Under the pieces are notes generated by a model. That model was not told the DNA's origin. It ran no database searches and worked only from the letters and a program-made list of their open reading frames with translations. Shown piece after piece: positions 1 through 11,018 of a stretch of 64,000 nt of DNA. The stretch's first letter is position 1, and each line of letters begins with the position of its first letter. The DNA lies in NCBI RefSeq assembly GCF_000227135.1, contig NC_018230.1, positions 193,761 through 257,760 on the forward strand, given 5' to 3'. Origin of the DNA: Leishmania donovani (Eukaryota > Euglenozoa > Kinetoplastea > Trypanosomatida > Trypanosomatidae). The translations under genes and the position numbers were made by a program.

Positions 1-390
1 GAGGCGCTGTCGTGCTGTGCGCATCCAGCAAGGGAAAACGAAAGAGGATCACGTAACGACGCTCTATAAACGGCGTGAGAGGTGTGGAGAGGCCGGCGCG
101 CCTCGGTAATCGCGTAAAGGCGGCGTTCCGGCACGGGCCATAAGCCCATCTTTTCTCCGCCGTGCATCTATTCCTGTGTCAGTCCGGGTCCAGGTGTCCT
201 TCGAAGCGTCTCCACGCACGCATCAGGCACGAATGAAGAGGGTGCATGCAGAGACAACAGAGACACACACACACGCACACGCATCCCACCTACACGCGCA
301 TATCTGCGTACACCTGCGCTCTAAAATTGAGTCTGCTCACGACGACAGCTGCATAATCGATAGTGCCCGGCACGTCGACCTCGGGCGCTG
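1..390 (+). other. 5' flank of the first gene
   Basis: Non-coding lead-in to the first gene, with a CA/CACG-rich stretch near 265-310. Two short overlapping frames here have no coding character. The gene upstream lies outside the window. I see no clear long polypyrimidine tract, so the splice acceptor for the first gene is not assigned. Confidence 0.6.
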
Positions 391-3300
391 ATGCTGCCAT
401 CTCGAGGTCTGCTTCAACGTGGAACCTTGGCAGCCACTGCGGCTCGATGGGCCTCCTCTCCCTCGTCCTCGGTGGCGCGCCGATCGCCCAGGGACACCAG
501 CGCGATCACATCGCGGCAGCCCACGCACAACCTCTGTCCTCCGTCTTCAGCTGCGGAGAAGCGCGAAGCCGACGCCGGCGAGGGTGCAACGGCGCCAAGC
601 CCTGCTGCACATGCGGCTGCAGAAAAGGATGTGGATGAGGTGGAGCGTCTCCTCACCGTCACTGCGACGCGCGCTGCGCCTGCTAGCCCGACACCATCTA
701 CGCAGACACCCACCCCCATGCTCGCGTCGTCATTGCTGTCCATTACCGGCGCCACCACCGCGGCACCGGACACGATCGTGGACCCAGGCGCAGCGCTGCA
801 CTCCAAGGCCCTCCATCAAGCGGAGGTGAGCACACGCGGCAGGGATAGACCGACGCACGTGCAGCTGGAGCAGATCGACCGGCGCCGCAGCAAGCCAAGT
901 CTGTCCGAAGCCGAGTTTGGTGTGGGAATGACGGAGCGGCTGCTGCCGGAGTTGCCGCGTCTGCCAGCGTTGCATGAGGTACACTACGGCGACGCTGTGG
1001 TGCGGGAGCTGGACCGCAGTACGTACTTTGCGCTGAAGCAGGGCAGCAGCACGAGTGCAGCCACGCCATCAATGAGCGCTGGTGCCGGCCACCCCTCGAC
1101 AGACACGGCGGCGGCGCCCGGCAACGCTGCCGTGGTCGTCATCAACGGCGAGGCGTGTGTGGAGATGAGCCTGGACGAGGACTTGAGCGAGGCTAGTTTT
1201 GCGGCCTTCGATGCCGAGGCGGGCAAGGCAGCGCCCCGCGCCACCACCCCTGCCCGCACTGTCGCCGCGGCCGCTGCTGCGTTGTGTGTTAAAGAAGACA
1301 TCGACGCCACCGACGCGGAGGAGGACGGTCTCTCGCTACAGCTCAACTTTGGCGCGGAGCGGCCGTGGTTTGTGCCGACCTCCGGGGTCGTGCAGCTGCA
1401 CCCGCTGTCGCCGCAAGACTGCGCGCTGCTGCTGCGGTTCGTGCTGCGCCTACGCCAGCAGACCGAAGTCGACCTTGTGCCGTCGCTGCGCCGCGCACTG
1501 ATTGCTGCCGAGCAGCGGACAGCAGAGACGGGGGCCGGTGGAGAGGGCCGCGCGAGGAGAGGTGGCGCTTCCGTGATGTCGGAGCCGCCACAAGCGTCGT
1601 TGTCAAGCGAACCTGCCACAAGCAGTCGTGGCCGCCGTCCTCACCTGACCTTAGCCGATGTGGTTCGCTACCTGGACACCGCGCCGCCGCCGGTGATCGC
1701 CTTTACGGAGTCGCTCCCAGCCAATTGCGCGAGCCCCTACACGTCCAGCTCTGTCCACGACTCCACATCACCTGCCTTCGTGTTTCACATGTACCTCGAG
1801 AACATCTCCTCGCAGAACGCCCTCGGACACCTGGCTGGCCTCTTCGGCATTCCTCTGCGCTCCTTCCAGACGCACACCGCTGCGAGCAAGATGTCGTGCA
1901 GCACGGTGATATGCGCCATCGCCGAGAACCTCGTGCGACGTGAGCACCTGCTGCTGCTCAACACCCTGCGGCACCCGGGATTCGTGCTGCGCGTGAGCGA
2001 CATTCGCGAAGTGCGCGAGGACGTGCACGGCCCCTCTGACGACTCCGGCAGCGCGGACGCGTCGTCGCCGTCGCCCACGTCGCAGCGCTTGTTTCGCGAG
2101 CTCGCCCGCTGGCAGCCCCTGTACCACACGGAAGTGCTTCTGCGGCGTGTGTGCAGCGCGGGCAGCACCGCGAGTGGCAGCGGCCTGTCGACGCGGCAGC
2201 AGCTCGAGCACCGCCTGCGCGCGGTGCAGACGGTCGGCGCCATCTGCTTCTGTGCAAACCGCGAGGCGTCTTTGGCGCGTGCCGCGACGGACGTGCTGCA
2301 CAACTTTTTCCGCTCTGCACTGCTGAACGCGCTGCAGCGCCGCAAGGCGCCGGTGCCGCTGACCCGCTTCCTGAAGCGGCCCAACTTAGCAACGGCGCAG
2401 CACGCGCATCACGTGAGTACCGATGTGACCGTTCGGCAGGTGCTGAAGGCCTTTATGCAGTGCAACGGTGACTGGCACGCGACGGTGGTGCGCACGCCCT
2501 ACGTGTGGCGCCGCCGCTGGATCAACGCGCTGCGCGGGCTTGTCTGGAACACTATGGCGAGCCAGCGCATCCGCAAGGCGGGGCGGGAGGTCTGCCTCGG
2601 TGATGTCGTGCTGAAGCCAGAGTACCGCGATGACGTGCATCGGCGCGGCATCATGACGGTGAAAGCGGAGCACGTGATGGTCGTGACGACGTCTGCGGAA
2701 GCGCAGGCGGCGTGCATGGAAGACGTTTTCATTCCTTTCCTCCGCGGTCGCTACCCAGAGCATCTCTTCGCCGACGAGTCCACCGGGCATCCGATCATGA
2801 CGCGCACGAACATGCTAGCCCTGCTGCGAGCAATGCACGCACCGCAGCTGCTTCTCGGCTTCACTGACGAGGTGCGGCTGCTGCTAGACATCAGAGCCGA
2901 CGTCTCGCCGCTGCTTTTCCGCCGCCTGCTAGTGCGGCCGCTGGAGCTTGAGTTCGCCATCTTGGAAGACAAGCCTCCCATGCGCGCGCTGCACTTCGAC
3001 GCGGCACGGCTGCTCACGAATGACCGCTGGCTGGCCGCGGATGGCGTGAAGCAGCAGCAGCCATCCTCGCGAACAGGACTCAACGACGACAACGGCAGCA
3101 GCGGCAACGCTCGGCGTCCAGCAGCGCTGCAGCTGACCCGCGCGAGTCATCTTATACCACCAAGCGTCGTGCTGGAACGCACAACCCTCGGCACTCGCCT
3201 CGCCTCCGGCATCCTCTCCGAGGAGTTCTTCAGCGTTCCCTCGGCCGACGACTACGTCGTGCTCGGCCACGCCCACCGCCATCTCGACGGAGATCTGGTC

Positions 3301-6300
3301 CAAGCAGCCCCACACTCTGACACCGCCGTCGTGGGCGATCGCGTGTACTCGGTCTATATCCGCGCTGTGGTGGAGCACAACCTTGCCGGTCTGTCGAGCA
3401 TGCTGCGCGAGTACTTTGTGCTCTCCGGCATCGAGACGGAGGCAGACAGCTCGCTGCAGCACAAGGTGCACCGCATGCGGCGCGAGCTTGATCCAGAGAC
3501 AGAGCTGCTGACGGCGCCGGTGTACTGTTCAACGTGCTACAACCGCGACCATGACACACAGGAGCAGTGTGCTGAGTACCAATACAAGCGCCATCGACGT
3601 GGTGCGCAGCTCGATCTGGCCGCTGCCGCTCTCCAGCTAGAGGAAGATGCGCATATGAAGAGGATGGAGCACGAAAGAGGTGCGGCACTGCCTCCGGCTG
3701 GGATGCCGGAGAAGAGGCGTGGCAACTTGGGAAGAGACGAGGTCTCGGTGACTGGTCCGGCCGCCTCGATGCCGCCTGCGGCGTCGACGGCAGCCACAAC
3801 GCCGGTGCCTGCGCGCACGGTGTGCATGCGCTGGCGGCTGAGGCGCCGCCATGACGAGCAGCGCTGGGGCGTGCGTTTGACAAAATCGCTTCACCTCGTC
3901 GGCATCGACGATGCATCACTCCTGCGAGAGGCCGCGGTGTGGTGTAGCGCGACCAGCGAGGCCTGTGACGCTGTGAGCAGTGCATCGACAACGGCAGCGG
4001 CCATGCCGGACGAGGCCGAGGTTTGCCCGTGGCCATCCTCCTGGATCGCTCAGAGCGCCCCGGTGGACGAGCAGGCTCCGCCGTCATCGTCGTCAGCGCT
4101 GCGCATCCTTGAGTTCTTGCGTGCCGCACTTCGTGGCAGCGTCGACACAGACACAGACACAAACACAGCCTCACAGCAGCTGGCCGCGCTTACTGAACTT
4201 CTTGCGCAGTCTCCGCTGGTGCGGCTGCAGCCGGCTGCATTGGCAGTGGCGCTGCCGCCGTCCGCTGCGGCGCCGGCGGCGTCGCAGGTGAAGGCGTGCA
4301 AGTGGCGCTTGGCGAAGGTGAACGCGAAGCCCGTTGCCACCCAGCGCGACGTGGCCGCTGCCATGCTCACCGAAGCTGGGAAGTCGCGCGAGGTGTGGCT
4401 CACCTTCGAAGTACCAATAGGCGCCGCCGCCGAGAACCGCAGCGCTGACGTGTCGACGCGCGTGCAGCCTGGTGCCAGTGACAGCCCGGGTGCGCTTACG
4501 AAGCGCGACGACGCCGGCTCGATTGCCTCGCGAGGTGTCGTCCCGCAGAGCACCGCTGCGATGCCACCACAGCGTCGGCACGAAACAGAGGCGGCGATGC
4601 GGCGTGCCTTGCGCAAGGTCAGCCCCGACACACGGCGGTGGGTGCAGGACTTGCCGTACCGAGTCACCATTGTCCTCAAGAAGGACCGTCGCCAGGTGCA
4701 GGCACACCGCTCGTGGGGGCTGCAGCTCGACGGGACGGACATGACGCTCGTGAACTTCGCGAAGCTGATGTTGCGGTTTATGGCTGACTCGGGCACACAC
4801 GATAAGCAGGGGCATGGCGGTGGGCGTTGCTCGGTTGCCTCCATCGCCCCTGGCGAAGCGTTCCCTCGCCTTAGCAGCAGCAGCAGCGACAAGAACGATC
4901 ACCACCTTCACAGCACCTCGAAGCTGCTGAGCGACCTTGATCCAATATTGATGCCGGTTTTGAACGACATGTACCATGTCGTGCGCATCCGTAACACGCC
5001 GGTGCGCCACAAGGCGGAAGCGGCGCGTGCGATGGCGGATTTTCAGGCATTGCTGGACGCGGCGTTGGCGTCCGCAGACGTCGCTGAGCCGTCCGCGCCG
5101 CCTCGAGGCGGTGGCCATCGCGACGCACATGCGAACATGTCAGCCTCGAACGAAGAGTTCTTTCTCACGCTCACCTTAGAGCGCAAGGCCTCAAGCTACC
5201 AACTCTGCAACTCGCCAGCCACGGAGCAGGGGCTAAAGCCCGCAGCTGCTGAGCTCATCGACCGCGGCGACGCTCCTGTGTCGGCAAACGGGTCCCTGTC
5301 TGCTGCTGCGCTGTCGGCCCCAGCCGCAGCAGCAGTGGTGGACGCGGCCCTTCTCTCGGGTTTGGCAACAGAGCGCTGCCCGGTGCGGCCCATCACAGAG
5401 GTGCAGCTCTCGCGCAGCGTCGTCACGGTTGCCATCAACCGTCTGCTGCTCACGAGCGCGACAATGGACAAGTGGGGGCTGCGGCTGCAGCAGGGCACGC
5501 GGCGGCTGAAGGCGATACAGGAGAACCAGTACTTCAGCTTCCACGTCTTCGCGGACAAGAAGTCGCAGGGGACCCGCATCGCCGACACGCTGCGCCTCAT
5601 TCCCGCCTCCAACGCCGCGACGGGGGCGGCAACACGGAGAGATGCATCGACCTCGGCGGCAAGACGCGCTCATCACCTCTATTACGTGGAACGCGTTAAC
5701 CGCACTGCGGTTCGCTCGCACGCAGAGCTGCGGCAGGCGCTGCTAACGGCTGCCCAGCCGGCGCAGCAGCAGCAGCAGGAGTTGGGGCGTGGCCTGACGC
5801 CGATTCCAGCCCTCCCTCCCGAGTCCGTGACGTTAGGCGTCCGCCAGTTCCCGCTGCTGCGGCTTTCAGCGACCGTCCGTCGCGGCGGCGTAGGTGAAGA
5901 GAGCGCGCTCGGCCCCGTGGGCCTCCAGGTGGACAACCGCATGCAAGTAGTCGCCGTGTTCGCGGGCAGCCCCATGGCCCGCGCTCTCGACGAGGCTGCA
6001 GGACCCATCTGCTCTCTTCGGCGGCTTATCCGAGACCGCAGCGACGCTAGAAGTGTTCTGGACAGCACACCAGAGGTAGGCTCGGAGGCGGCGTGGGACG
6101 TTGTTCGAGATCCGCAGTTGCGGGAATCGCTGGCGCGGTTGGTGGCTGCCACCTCAGTGCCCCCCAGCAGCTCTGCAGGCAGCAGCGCCGGCAGTGGCAC
6201 CGACGAGCCGCGCTCGGCAGGGACGGTCACGACAGTGGTGAAGAAGCCGGTGCGGCGCCAATGGAACTACGGCATGGACGAAGACGACGGAGAGAACAGT

Positions 6301-6813
6301 GGCGGTGGTAATGACGCCCCTGATGCTCGCGTGGCGGCGGCAGCTACCGGCACGTCGCCCGGCGCGCCGGCAGTGCCGGTCTCAGCGCCGTCCCTGCCGC
6401 TAGTGGAGGAAGAGTCGGCTGTCCGCACCGCTCTGCGCGACCTTGCTGCCGTCGCGGCATATATACAACAGCAGCTCTGCAAGTGCACAATGGTGGACGG
6501 TGTACACATGCTTCAAGCGTCGATGCTGCAGGAGTTCGCGTTGGCGCAGCTGGCCAAGCTGGACCAACATCACGGGCCATCATCAGACGGCGCTCCATCC
6601 TCCGAGGAGGCGGCGGCGATGTTGGCAGCGGTACGGACAGAGCTGGCGCAGCTGCATGAGCGTGTCGTCTCAGTGCATCACGAAGTTCGCTGGGAGGTTG
6701 TGTACGCAGTGGCGTCGAATCGGCCTCTGCGCACGCCGGCGGACTTGGCAGCTGCCTTCGCGCCTGGCGTTGCTGAGGAGACCATCATCCTTCAGCAGCT
6801 GATGGAGGACTGA
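391..6813 (+). CDS. Very large (2140 aa) protein with four divergent PDZ-like repeats, putative mitochondrial
   Basis: I do not recognise this as a named family. The first 40 residues are rich in Arg, Ser and Ala and lack acidic residues, which suggests a mitochondrial presequence. The middle part (about 330-1100) is mostly helical without a motif I can name. The C-terminal half repeats one pattern four times. Each unit has a G-hydrophobic-x-hydrophobic strand: WGVRL near 1159, WGLQL near 1442, WGLRL near 1695 and VGLQV near 1844. Each is followed by a V-x-x-V-N/R-x-x-P/A-V element (near 1307, 1531, 1766 and 2103), an Ala-rich helix and a hydrophobic strand. This is the strand-helix-strand grammar of PDZ domains with large low-complexity insertions. 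ATG at 391 is the first in frame. The function is unknown; a scaffold role is inference. Confidence 0.85.
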   Translation: MLPSRGLLQRGTLAATAARWASSPSSSVARRSPRDTSAITSRQPTHNLCPPSSAAEKREADAGEGATAPSPAAHAAAEKDVDEVERLLTVTATRAAPASPTPSTQTPTPMLASSLLSITGATTAAPDTIVDPGAALHSKALHQAEVSTRGRDRPTHVQLEQIDRRRSKPSLSEAEFGVGMTERLLPELPRLPALHEVHYGDAVVRELDRSTYFALKQGSSTSAATPSMSAGAGHPSTDTAAAPGNAAVVVINGEACVEMSLDEDLSEASFAAFDAEAGKAAPRATTPARTVAAAAAALCVKEDIDATDAEEDGLSLQLNFGAERPWFVPTSGVVQLHPLSPQDCALLLRFVLRLRQQTEVDLVPSLRRALIAAEQRTAETGAGGEGRARRGGASVMSEPPQASLSSEPATSSRGRRPHLTLADVVRYLDTAPPPVIAFTESLPANCASPYTSSSVHDSTSPAFVFHMYLENISSQNALGHLAGLFGIPLRSFQTHTAASKMSCSTVICAIAENLVRREHLLLLNTLRHPGFVLRVSDIREVREDVHGPSDDSGSADASSPSPTSQRLFRELARWQPLYHTEVLLRRVCSAGSTASGSGLSTRQQLEHRLRAVQTVGAICFCANREASLARAATDVLHNFFRSALLNALQRRKAPVPLTRFLKRPNLATAQHAHHVSTDVTVRQVLKAFMQCNGDWHATVVRTPYVWRRRWINALRGLVWNTMASQRIRKAGREVCLGDVVLKPEYRDDVHRRGIMTVKAEHVMVVTTSAEAQAACMEDVFIPFLRGRYPEHLFADESTGHPIMTRTNMLALLRAMHAPQLLLGFTDEVRLLLDIRADVSPLLFRRLLVRPLELEFAILEDKPPMRALHFDAARLLTNDRWLAADGVKQQQPSSRTGLNDDNGSSGNARRPAALQLTRASHLIPPSVVLERTTLGTRLASGILSEEFFSVPSADDYVVLGHAHRHLDGDLVQAAPHSDTAVVGDRVYSVYIRAVVEHNLAGLSSMLREYFVLSGIETEADSSLQHKVHRMRRELDPETELLTAPVYCSTCYNRDHDTQEQCAEYQYKRHRRGAQLDLAAAALQLEEDAHMKRMEHERGAALPPAGMPEKRRGNLGRDEVSVTGPAASMPPAASTAATTPVPARTVCMRWRLRRRHDEQRWGVRLTKSLHLVGIDDASLLREAAVWCSATSEACDAVSSASTTAAAMPDEAEVCPWPSSWIAQSAPVDEQAPPSSSSALRILEFLRAALRGSVDTDTDTNTASQQLAALTELLAQSPLVRLQPAALAVALPPSAAAPAASQVKACKWRLAKVNAKPVATQRDVAAAMLTEAGKSREVWLTFEVPIGAAAENRSADVSTRVQPGASDSPGALTKRDDAGSIASRGVVPQSTAAMPPQRRHETEAAMRRALRKVSPDTRRWVQDLPYRVTIVLKKDRRQVQAHRSWGLQLDGTDMTLVNFAKLMLRFMADSGTHDKQGHGGGRCSVASIAPGEAFPRLSSSSSDKNDHHLHSTSKLLSDLDPILMPVLNDMYHVVRIRNTPVRHKAEAARAMADFQALLDAALASADVAEPSAPPRGGGHRDAHANMSASNEEFFLTLTLERKASSYQLCNSPATEQGLKPAAAELIDRGDAPVSANGSLSAAALSAPAAAAVVDAALLSGLATERCPVRPITEVQLSRSVVTVAINRLLLTSATMDKWGLRLQQGTRRLKAIQENQYFSFHVFADKKSQGTRIADTLRLIPASNAATGAATRRDASTSAARRAHHLYYVERVNRTAVRSHAELRQALLTAAQPAQQQQQELGRGLTPIPALPPESVTLGVRQFPLLRLSATVRRGGVGEESALGPVGLQVDNRMQVVAVFAGSPMARALDEAAGPICSLRRLIRDRSDARSVLDSTPEVGSEAAWDVVRDPQLRESLARLVAATSVPPSSSAGSSAGSGTDEPRSAGTVTTVVKKPVRRQWNYGMDEDDGENSGGGNDAPDARVAAAATGTSPGAPAVPVSAPSLPLVEEESAVRTALRDLAAVAAYIQQQLCKCTMVDGVHMLQASMLQEFALAQLAKLDQHHGPSSDGAPSSEEAAAMLAAVRTELAQLHERVVSVHHEVRWEVVYAVASNRPLRTPADLAAAFAPGVAEETIILQQLMED

Positions 6814-7076
6814 CACGCCGCCAGAGGAGGCAGGAGCAAAGTCGGAGGGGCTTTAGGGGGAACGAGAGAGCGCGCGAGAGATGGTGGACGGCGGCAATAT
6901 GATGTACTCCGGGGCGACGAGGACGAGAGTGTGTGTGGGGAGAGGGGGGAGGGGGTGGATGGATGTGCTGCCGCGGTGTCACTCGTCCACACCCTTGTCC
7001 TGGCCTCCTATGGCTTCTTGTAACAACGATGATGCAGCCTACCGGTGGCCGAGTGCACGTGCACTCGCCTGCGTGC

Positions 7077-7112
<36 letters not shown>

Positions 7113-8428
7113 AATCATGACTAAGCGGAACAGGCGCACACGTCGAATAAAGGGTCGAAGAAAGCACAGCAGGAACACAGGGATGAAGACACAGACGGGG
7201 GGAGGCAACACCTTTCTCGCGTCGAGTGTCAAGGACGGATGTGTGCGTGGTGCACACAACCCGTCTATTTGTGCGTGCGTGTGTGTGTGTGTGTGCCCGT
7301 GCCTCTCTCTTGCGTTAGAGGAGGAAGGGAGCAAGATGTGTCGAGAGCAGAAGCAGCGCGAGGGGTGGGGAGGACGGCGCAGACAAGGCGGCGGTGTTGT
7401 ACATGCATGATCGATACTCAACCACAGGCGCACACACACACAAAAACACACACCACCACCACTACCACCCTGTCTCTCGCCCCTTGCGCCGCTTCGCATG
7501 GAGCATGGGAAGCGTTAGTGGCCCATCTCGCCGCCGCCGCCTCAAGCAAGGGAGTGCGAAAAGGGGCGAGGGCACCGTTGAGCTCAAGCGCGCGCTGCTG
7601 CACACAGACACACACTTACGCAGAGATAGAGATATTCGCCTTCCACCACTTCTTCTCTCTTGCTCTTGTGCATGTCCGGCACAATGTGGCGCGACTCGTT
7701 GGCATGGCAATCGTGATTCTACTTCTCTTCACCTCCATCGTCCCCATTCCCGACTCTCTTCCATGAGTGTATATATGCTGCTGCTGCTGTTCCACTTGCA
7801 CTCCATCCACGCGCACACGCCCGCGCGCTTCTCTTCTTGCTGGAGAAAACAGCGAAGCATCACAGAGCGGTCCACCCCACCCCCCTCCGCTCACTTCCTC
7901 TCTCACGTGCCCTCCACACACCCCTCATACCGCGCCACAAACCGCACGCAGCAGCCTCCTCCTCCCCCTCGCCCTCGCCCGCTCCCCTCTCTCGCGAGTA
8001 AGACGAGCGCACGCGTATGTGCACACCCGCACATCTGCATCCTTTCCCTTTTCGTCGCCTGTCACCTCTCGTTGGATGTGTGTGTGTGTGTGTGGTTGAC
8101 GCGGACTTGTCGTTACACCCACTAACACGCGCGTCCCACGCACGTCCACGGCGAGACACGCGCCGCGGCACACATACACATACGTACGCGCACGTGTAAG
8201 TAGCCATTCTGACGTGCGAGCCGGCAAGCGTGCTGCTCAAGGATCGAGAGGTGCCTCTCTTCAAGGGTTTCTCTGTTATAACCTGGGCTCGCCCTGTGAG
8301 GTGTGCACCGAGGGCGGCATTTATTGTTGTTGCTGTTGGCTTCCTGCGGTTCTCTGACGCATTCCCTCTCCCTTGCCCACTCCATCCCCGCACCCCACCT
8401 CGCCCGCTCCCGTGCCGGCAAACACACG
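6814..8428 (+). other. Intergenic region with GT and CA microsatellites
   Basis: 3' UTR and intergenic DNA between the PDZ-like gene and RPT4. It holds a (GT)n run at about 7076-7110, a second GT run near 7273-7292, a CA run near 7432-7452 and a GT run near 8078-8094. The long frames here, including one of 243 codons, are pyrimidine-rich artefacts without conserved-looking protein. A plausible splice acceptor for RPT4 is the AG at 8264-8265, after a short pyrimidine tract; no AG is seen between about 8313 and the ATG. Confidence 0.6.
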
Positions 8429-9619
8429 ATGCAGAGCAACGCCCCCTTCGACCCGGAGCGCGAGGCGCTGCGCAACGAAGCCATCAAGAAGACAGTGGAG
8501 CGCAACGTCACGCAGGCTCGCTTGAAGAAGGTGAACGACGACGTCAAGCTGCAGCAGCGTGAGCTGGACAAGGTGGAGGATCAAGTCAACGCCCTCCTCA
8601 GCATTGGCCATTACGTGGGTGAAGTGCTCAAGCGCGTCGATGAGGAGCGCTTCATCGTGAAGAGCATCAGCGGTGCGCGTCACCTCGTCGGCTACCGCAA
8701 GAGCATCAAGCCGGAGAAGCTCAAGTTCGGCGCTCGTGTCGCGCTGGAAATTACGACCTTCACGATCGTGAAGGTGCTGCCGCGCGAGGTGGACCCGCAG
8801 GTGTACAGCATGCAGTACATGTCCAGTGACAAGGATGTGTCCTTCCAGGACATTGGTGGGCTGCAGCCGCAGATGCGTCAGATGCGCGAAGTGATTGAGC
8901 TTCCCCTGACGAACCCGGAACTGTTCGTGCGCGTCGGTATTGCGCCGCCGAAGGGCGTACTGCTGTACGGGCCGCCCGGCACCGGCAAGACGCTGCTGGC
9001 CAAGGCCATTGCCGCGAACGTGGATGCCGCGTTCCTCAAGATCGTCGCCTCTTCCATTGTCGACAAGTACATTGGCGAGTCCGCCCGCGTCATCCGCGAG
9101 ATGTTCGCCTACGCGCGTGAGCATGAGCCGTGCATCATCTTCATTGATGAGGTGGATGCCATCGGCAGCAAGCGTATCGAGGGCTCGTCCTCCGATCGCG
9201 AAATACAGCGCACACTTATGGAGCTGCTCAACCAGATGGACGGCTTTGACAAGCTAGGCAAGGTGAAGGTGATCATGGCGACGAACCGGCCCGACACGCT
9301 CGATGCGGCGCTGATGCGGCCTGGCCGCCTCGACCGCAAGATCGAGATCCCGTTGCCGAACGAGGCGGGGCGGCTCGATATTCTCCGCATTCACTCGGCG
9401 AAGATAACGAAAAAGGGAGACATCGACTTCGAGAGCGTCGTGAAGCTGTCGGAGGGCTTCAACGGTGCTGATCTACGCAACGTGTGCACGGAGGCCGGCA
9501 TGTTCGCCATCCGCGCCGGCCGAGACTACGTCGAGAACGACGACTTTAACAAGGCCGTCCGCAAGGTGGCTGATATGAAGCGGCTGGAGGGTACGGCGCA
9601 CCAGTACTCAGACCAGTAG
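8429..9619 (+). CDS. RPT4: 26S proteasome regulatory ATPase subunit RPT4 (PSMC6/S10b type)
   Basis: One of the six AAA+ ATPases of the proteasome base, which unfold ubiquitylated substrates and feed them to the 20S core. The 396-aa product has the family's usual length. It has an N-terminal coiled coil (about 10-75), an OB-fold segment, then the AAA domain with Walker A GPPGTGKT at 181-188 and Walker B FIDE at 238-241. The second region of homology carries MATNRPDTLD and RPGRLDRKIEIPLP. The N-domain phrase VGEVLKRVDEERFIVK and the segment REVDPQVYSMQY match RPT4 better than other subunits. The C-terminus lacks the HbYX motif found in RPT2, RPT3 and RPT5, as expected for RPT4. The open frame extends upstream only through a GTG; 8429 is the first in-frame ATG. 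Confidence 0.95.
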   Translation: MQSNAPFDPEREALRNEAIKKTVERNVTQARLKKVNDDVKLQQRELDKVEDQVNALLSIGHYVGEVLKRVDEERFIVKSISGARHLVGYRKSIKPEKLKFGARVALEITTFTIVKVLPREVDPQVYSMQYMSSDKDVSFQDIGGLQPQMRQMREVIELPLTNPELFVRVGIAPPKGVLLYGPPGTGKTLLAKAIAANVDAAFLKIVASSIVDKYIGESARVIREMFAYAREHEPCIIFIDEVDAIGSKRIEGSSSDREIQRTLMELLNQMDGFDKLGKVKVIMATNRPDTLDAALMRPGRLDRKIEIPLPNEAGRLDILRIHSAKITKKGDIDFESVVKLSEGFNGADLRNVCTEAGMFAIRAGRDYVENDDFNKAVRKVADMKRLEGTAHQYSDQ

Positions 9620-11018
9620 GAAGTAGTCGACGACGATGATGACGACGGCGACGGCACAGAGAGAGCCTCTGTCTGTCTTCGTGTGAGTGTGTACGCAGTT
9701 GTCGTTCCTGTATGGCGCGGCTATGTTCCTCCTCCCTCTCCGTGATTATAGTTATTTCCTGGACAAGGATGATGGTATGGTGGCTGTTGGTGTTGTCCCG
9801 CCCCTTGCTTGATGCTGTGGGCTGTTCATGTGTGCACATGCGCGTGTCGGTGTCGATGTAGTCGTACGTGTGAGAGTGGTGGCCGGCCACTCGAAAAGAG
9901 GGGGTGGTGGGTGGGCCCACGTGTGGCATGCCTCTCGTTCTCTCATAACAGAGACATCAGCAGCGGACGCGCACGGCCCCCACCACCGCCACCACCCTCT
10001 CCCTCTCCCCACCCTCTTCCTCCTTTCTCTTGATCTCCCTCTTCGTTGTCGGCTGTTGCATCAGGCGGTGTGTGCACGGTTGTGCGTGTGGGGATGCTCG
10101 CCTGTCTGTCGCTCGGTGTGTCTGCTTGTGATATCCCCTCTCGTGTCTCCCACGGCCCCCGTCGTCTCTCGAAGGAGGTCGGCACCGCACGAGCGGCAGA
10201 GGAGGGGTGTGGTTGCGCTTGGGAACCATTGCAGGCGCACGCATGCACACGCCGTCGCAACGGAAAGAGAGGGTTGAGGGCGTCCACGGAGGCGCGAGAG
10301 CCGAAGCGGAAGAGCGGCAGGGCTGTGGTATCATTGAGTGTTCTCTGTGCAGGAAAAGGCGCGCGAGGAGAACACCACAGACACGGTCTCACATGCACAC
10401 GCTTCTCTCTCTGTCTCGCCTCGTCCGCACAACCCCCCCCCCAGTGTATCCCACACACACACACACACACACACTCCCCCGAGCCCATCCCCTTGCTGCG
10501 CGTGACAGCACACGAAACATGCATCCCTCACCGCAGCCCACCCACCCCACCCCCGCTCCCTGCACTGTCGTCCGTTCATGTCTCTCTCTATCTCCAAGTA
10601 CGTGTGCGTGTGCGTCTGCGCCTGTAAGCTACCGTGACTTCCTCTCGTCTTCCTCCCTTCACCTCTGTGGGTCGGTGTCCCGTGGGAGAGAGAAGCAGCC
10701 TGTCCGTGCTCATTATGCTCGCTCGCACCCGTGTGCGTTATGTGTGGCGCTCCCCCGTCTCTCCCCATGCACGCGCTCCAGCGGATGAACTAGAAAAAGA
10801 AAAGAAACGGAACGCGCCACAACGGCAACCCACCGCACATCGAGCGATCCGCCACCACCACCACCCTCCACACGCGGAGGAGGGCACGAGGCCGCACACG
10901 CATGTACTCGCGAGCCCCATCCCACTGTCTTGTTGCACCACGAATTTCTGCCGACTTCTTCTCCACACCCTCCTCTCCACGCCCTCCGCACCCCGACATC
11001 ACGACGAAGGAAGGAACG
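9620..11018 (+). other. Intergenic region
   Basis: 1.4 kb of untranslated and intergenic DNA between RPT4 and the GOST-like gene. It has polypyrimidine stretches near 9980-10030, a CA run near 10452-10473 and further pyrimidine tracts at 10630-10670 and 10960-11000. Frames on both strands are compositional artefacts. I see no RNA gene. Confidence 0.55.

Noticed and set aside
3230..4174. 314-codon - strand frame within the first gene
   Set aside because: Antisense shadow of a GC3-rich gene; Arg/Pro/Ala-rich with no conserved-looking motif. The same holds for the long - frames in RPT4, the PRMT and the other genes.
7394..8125. 243-codon + frame between the PDZ-like gene and RPT4
   Set aside because: Composition is Pro/Ser/Arg/His from pyrimidine-rich intergenic DNA, with no domain-like segment.
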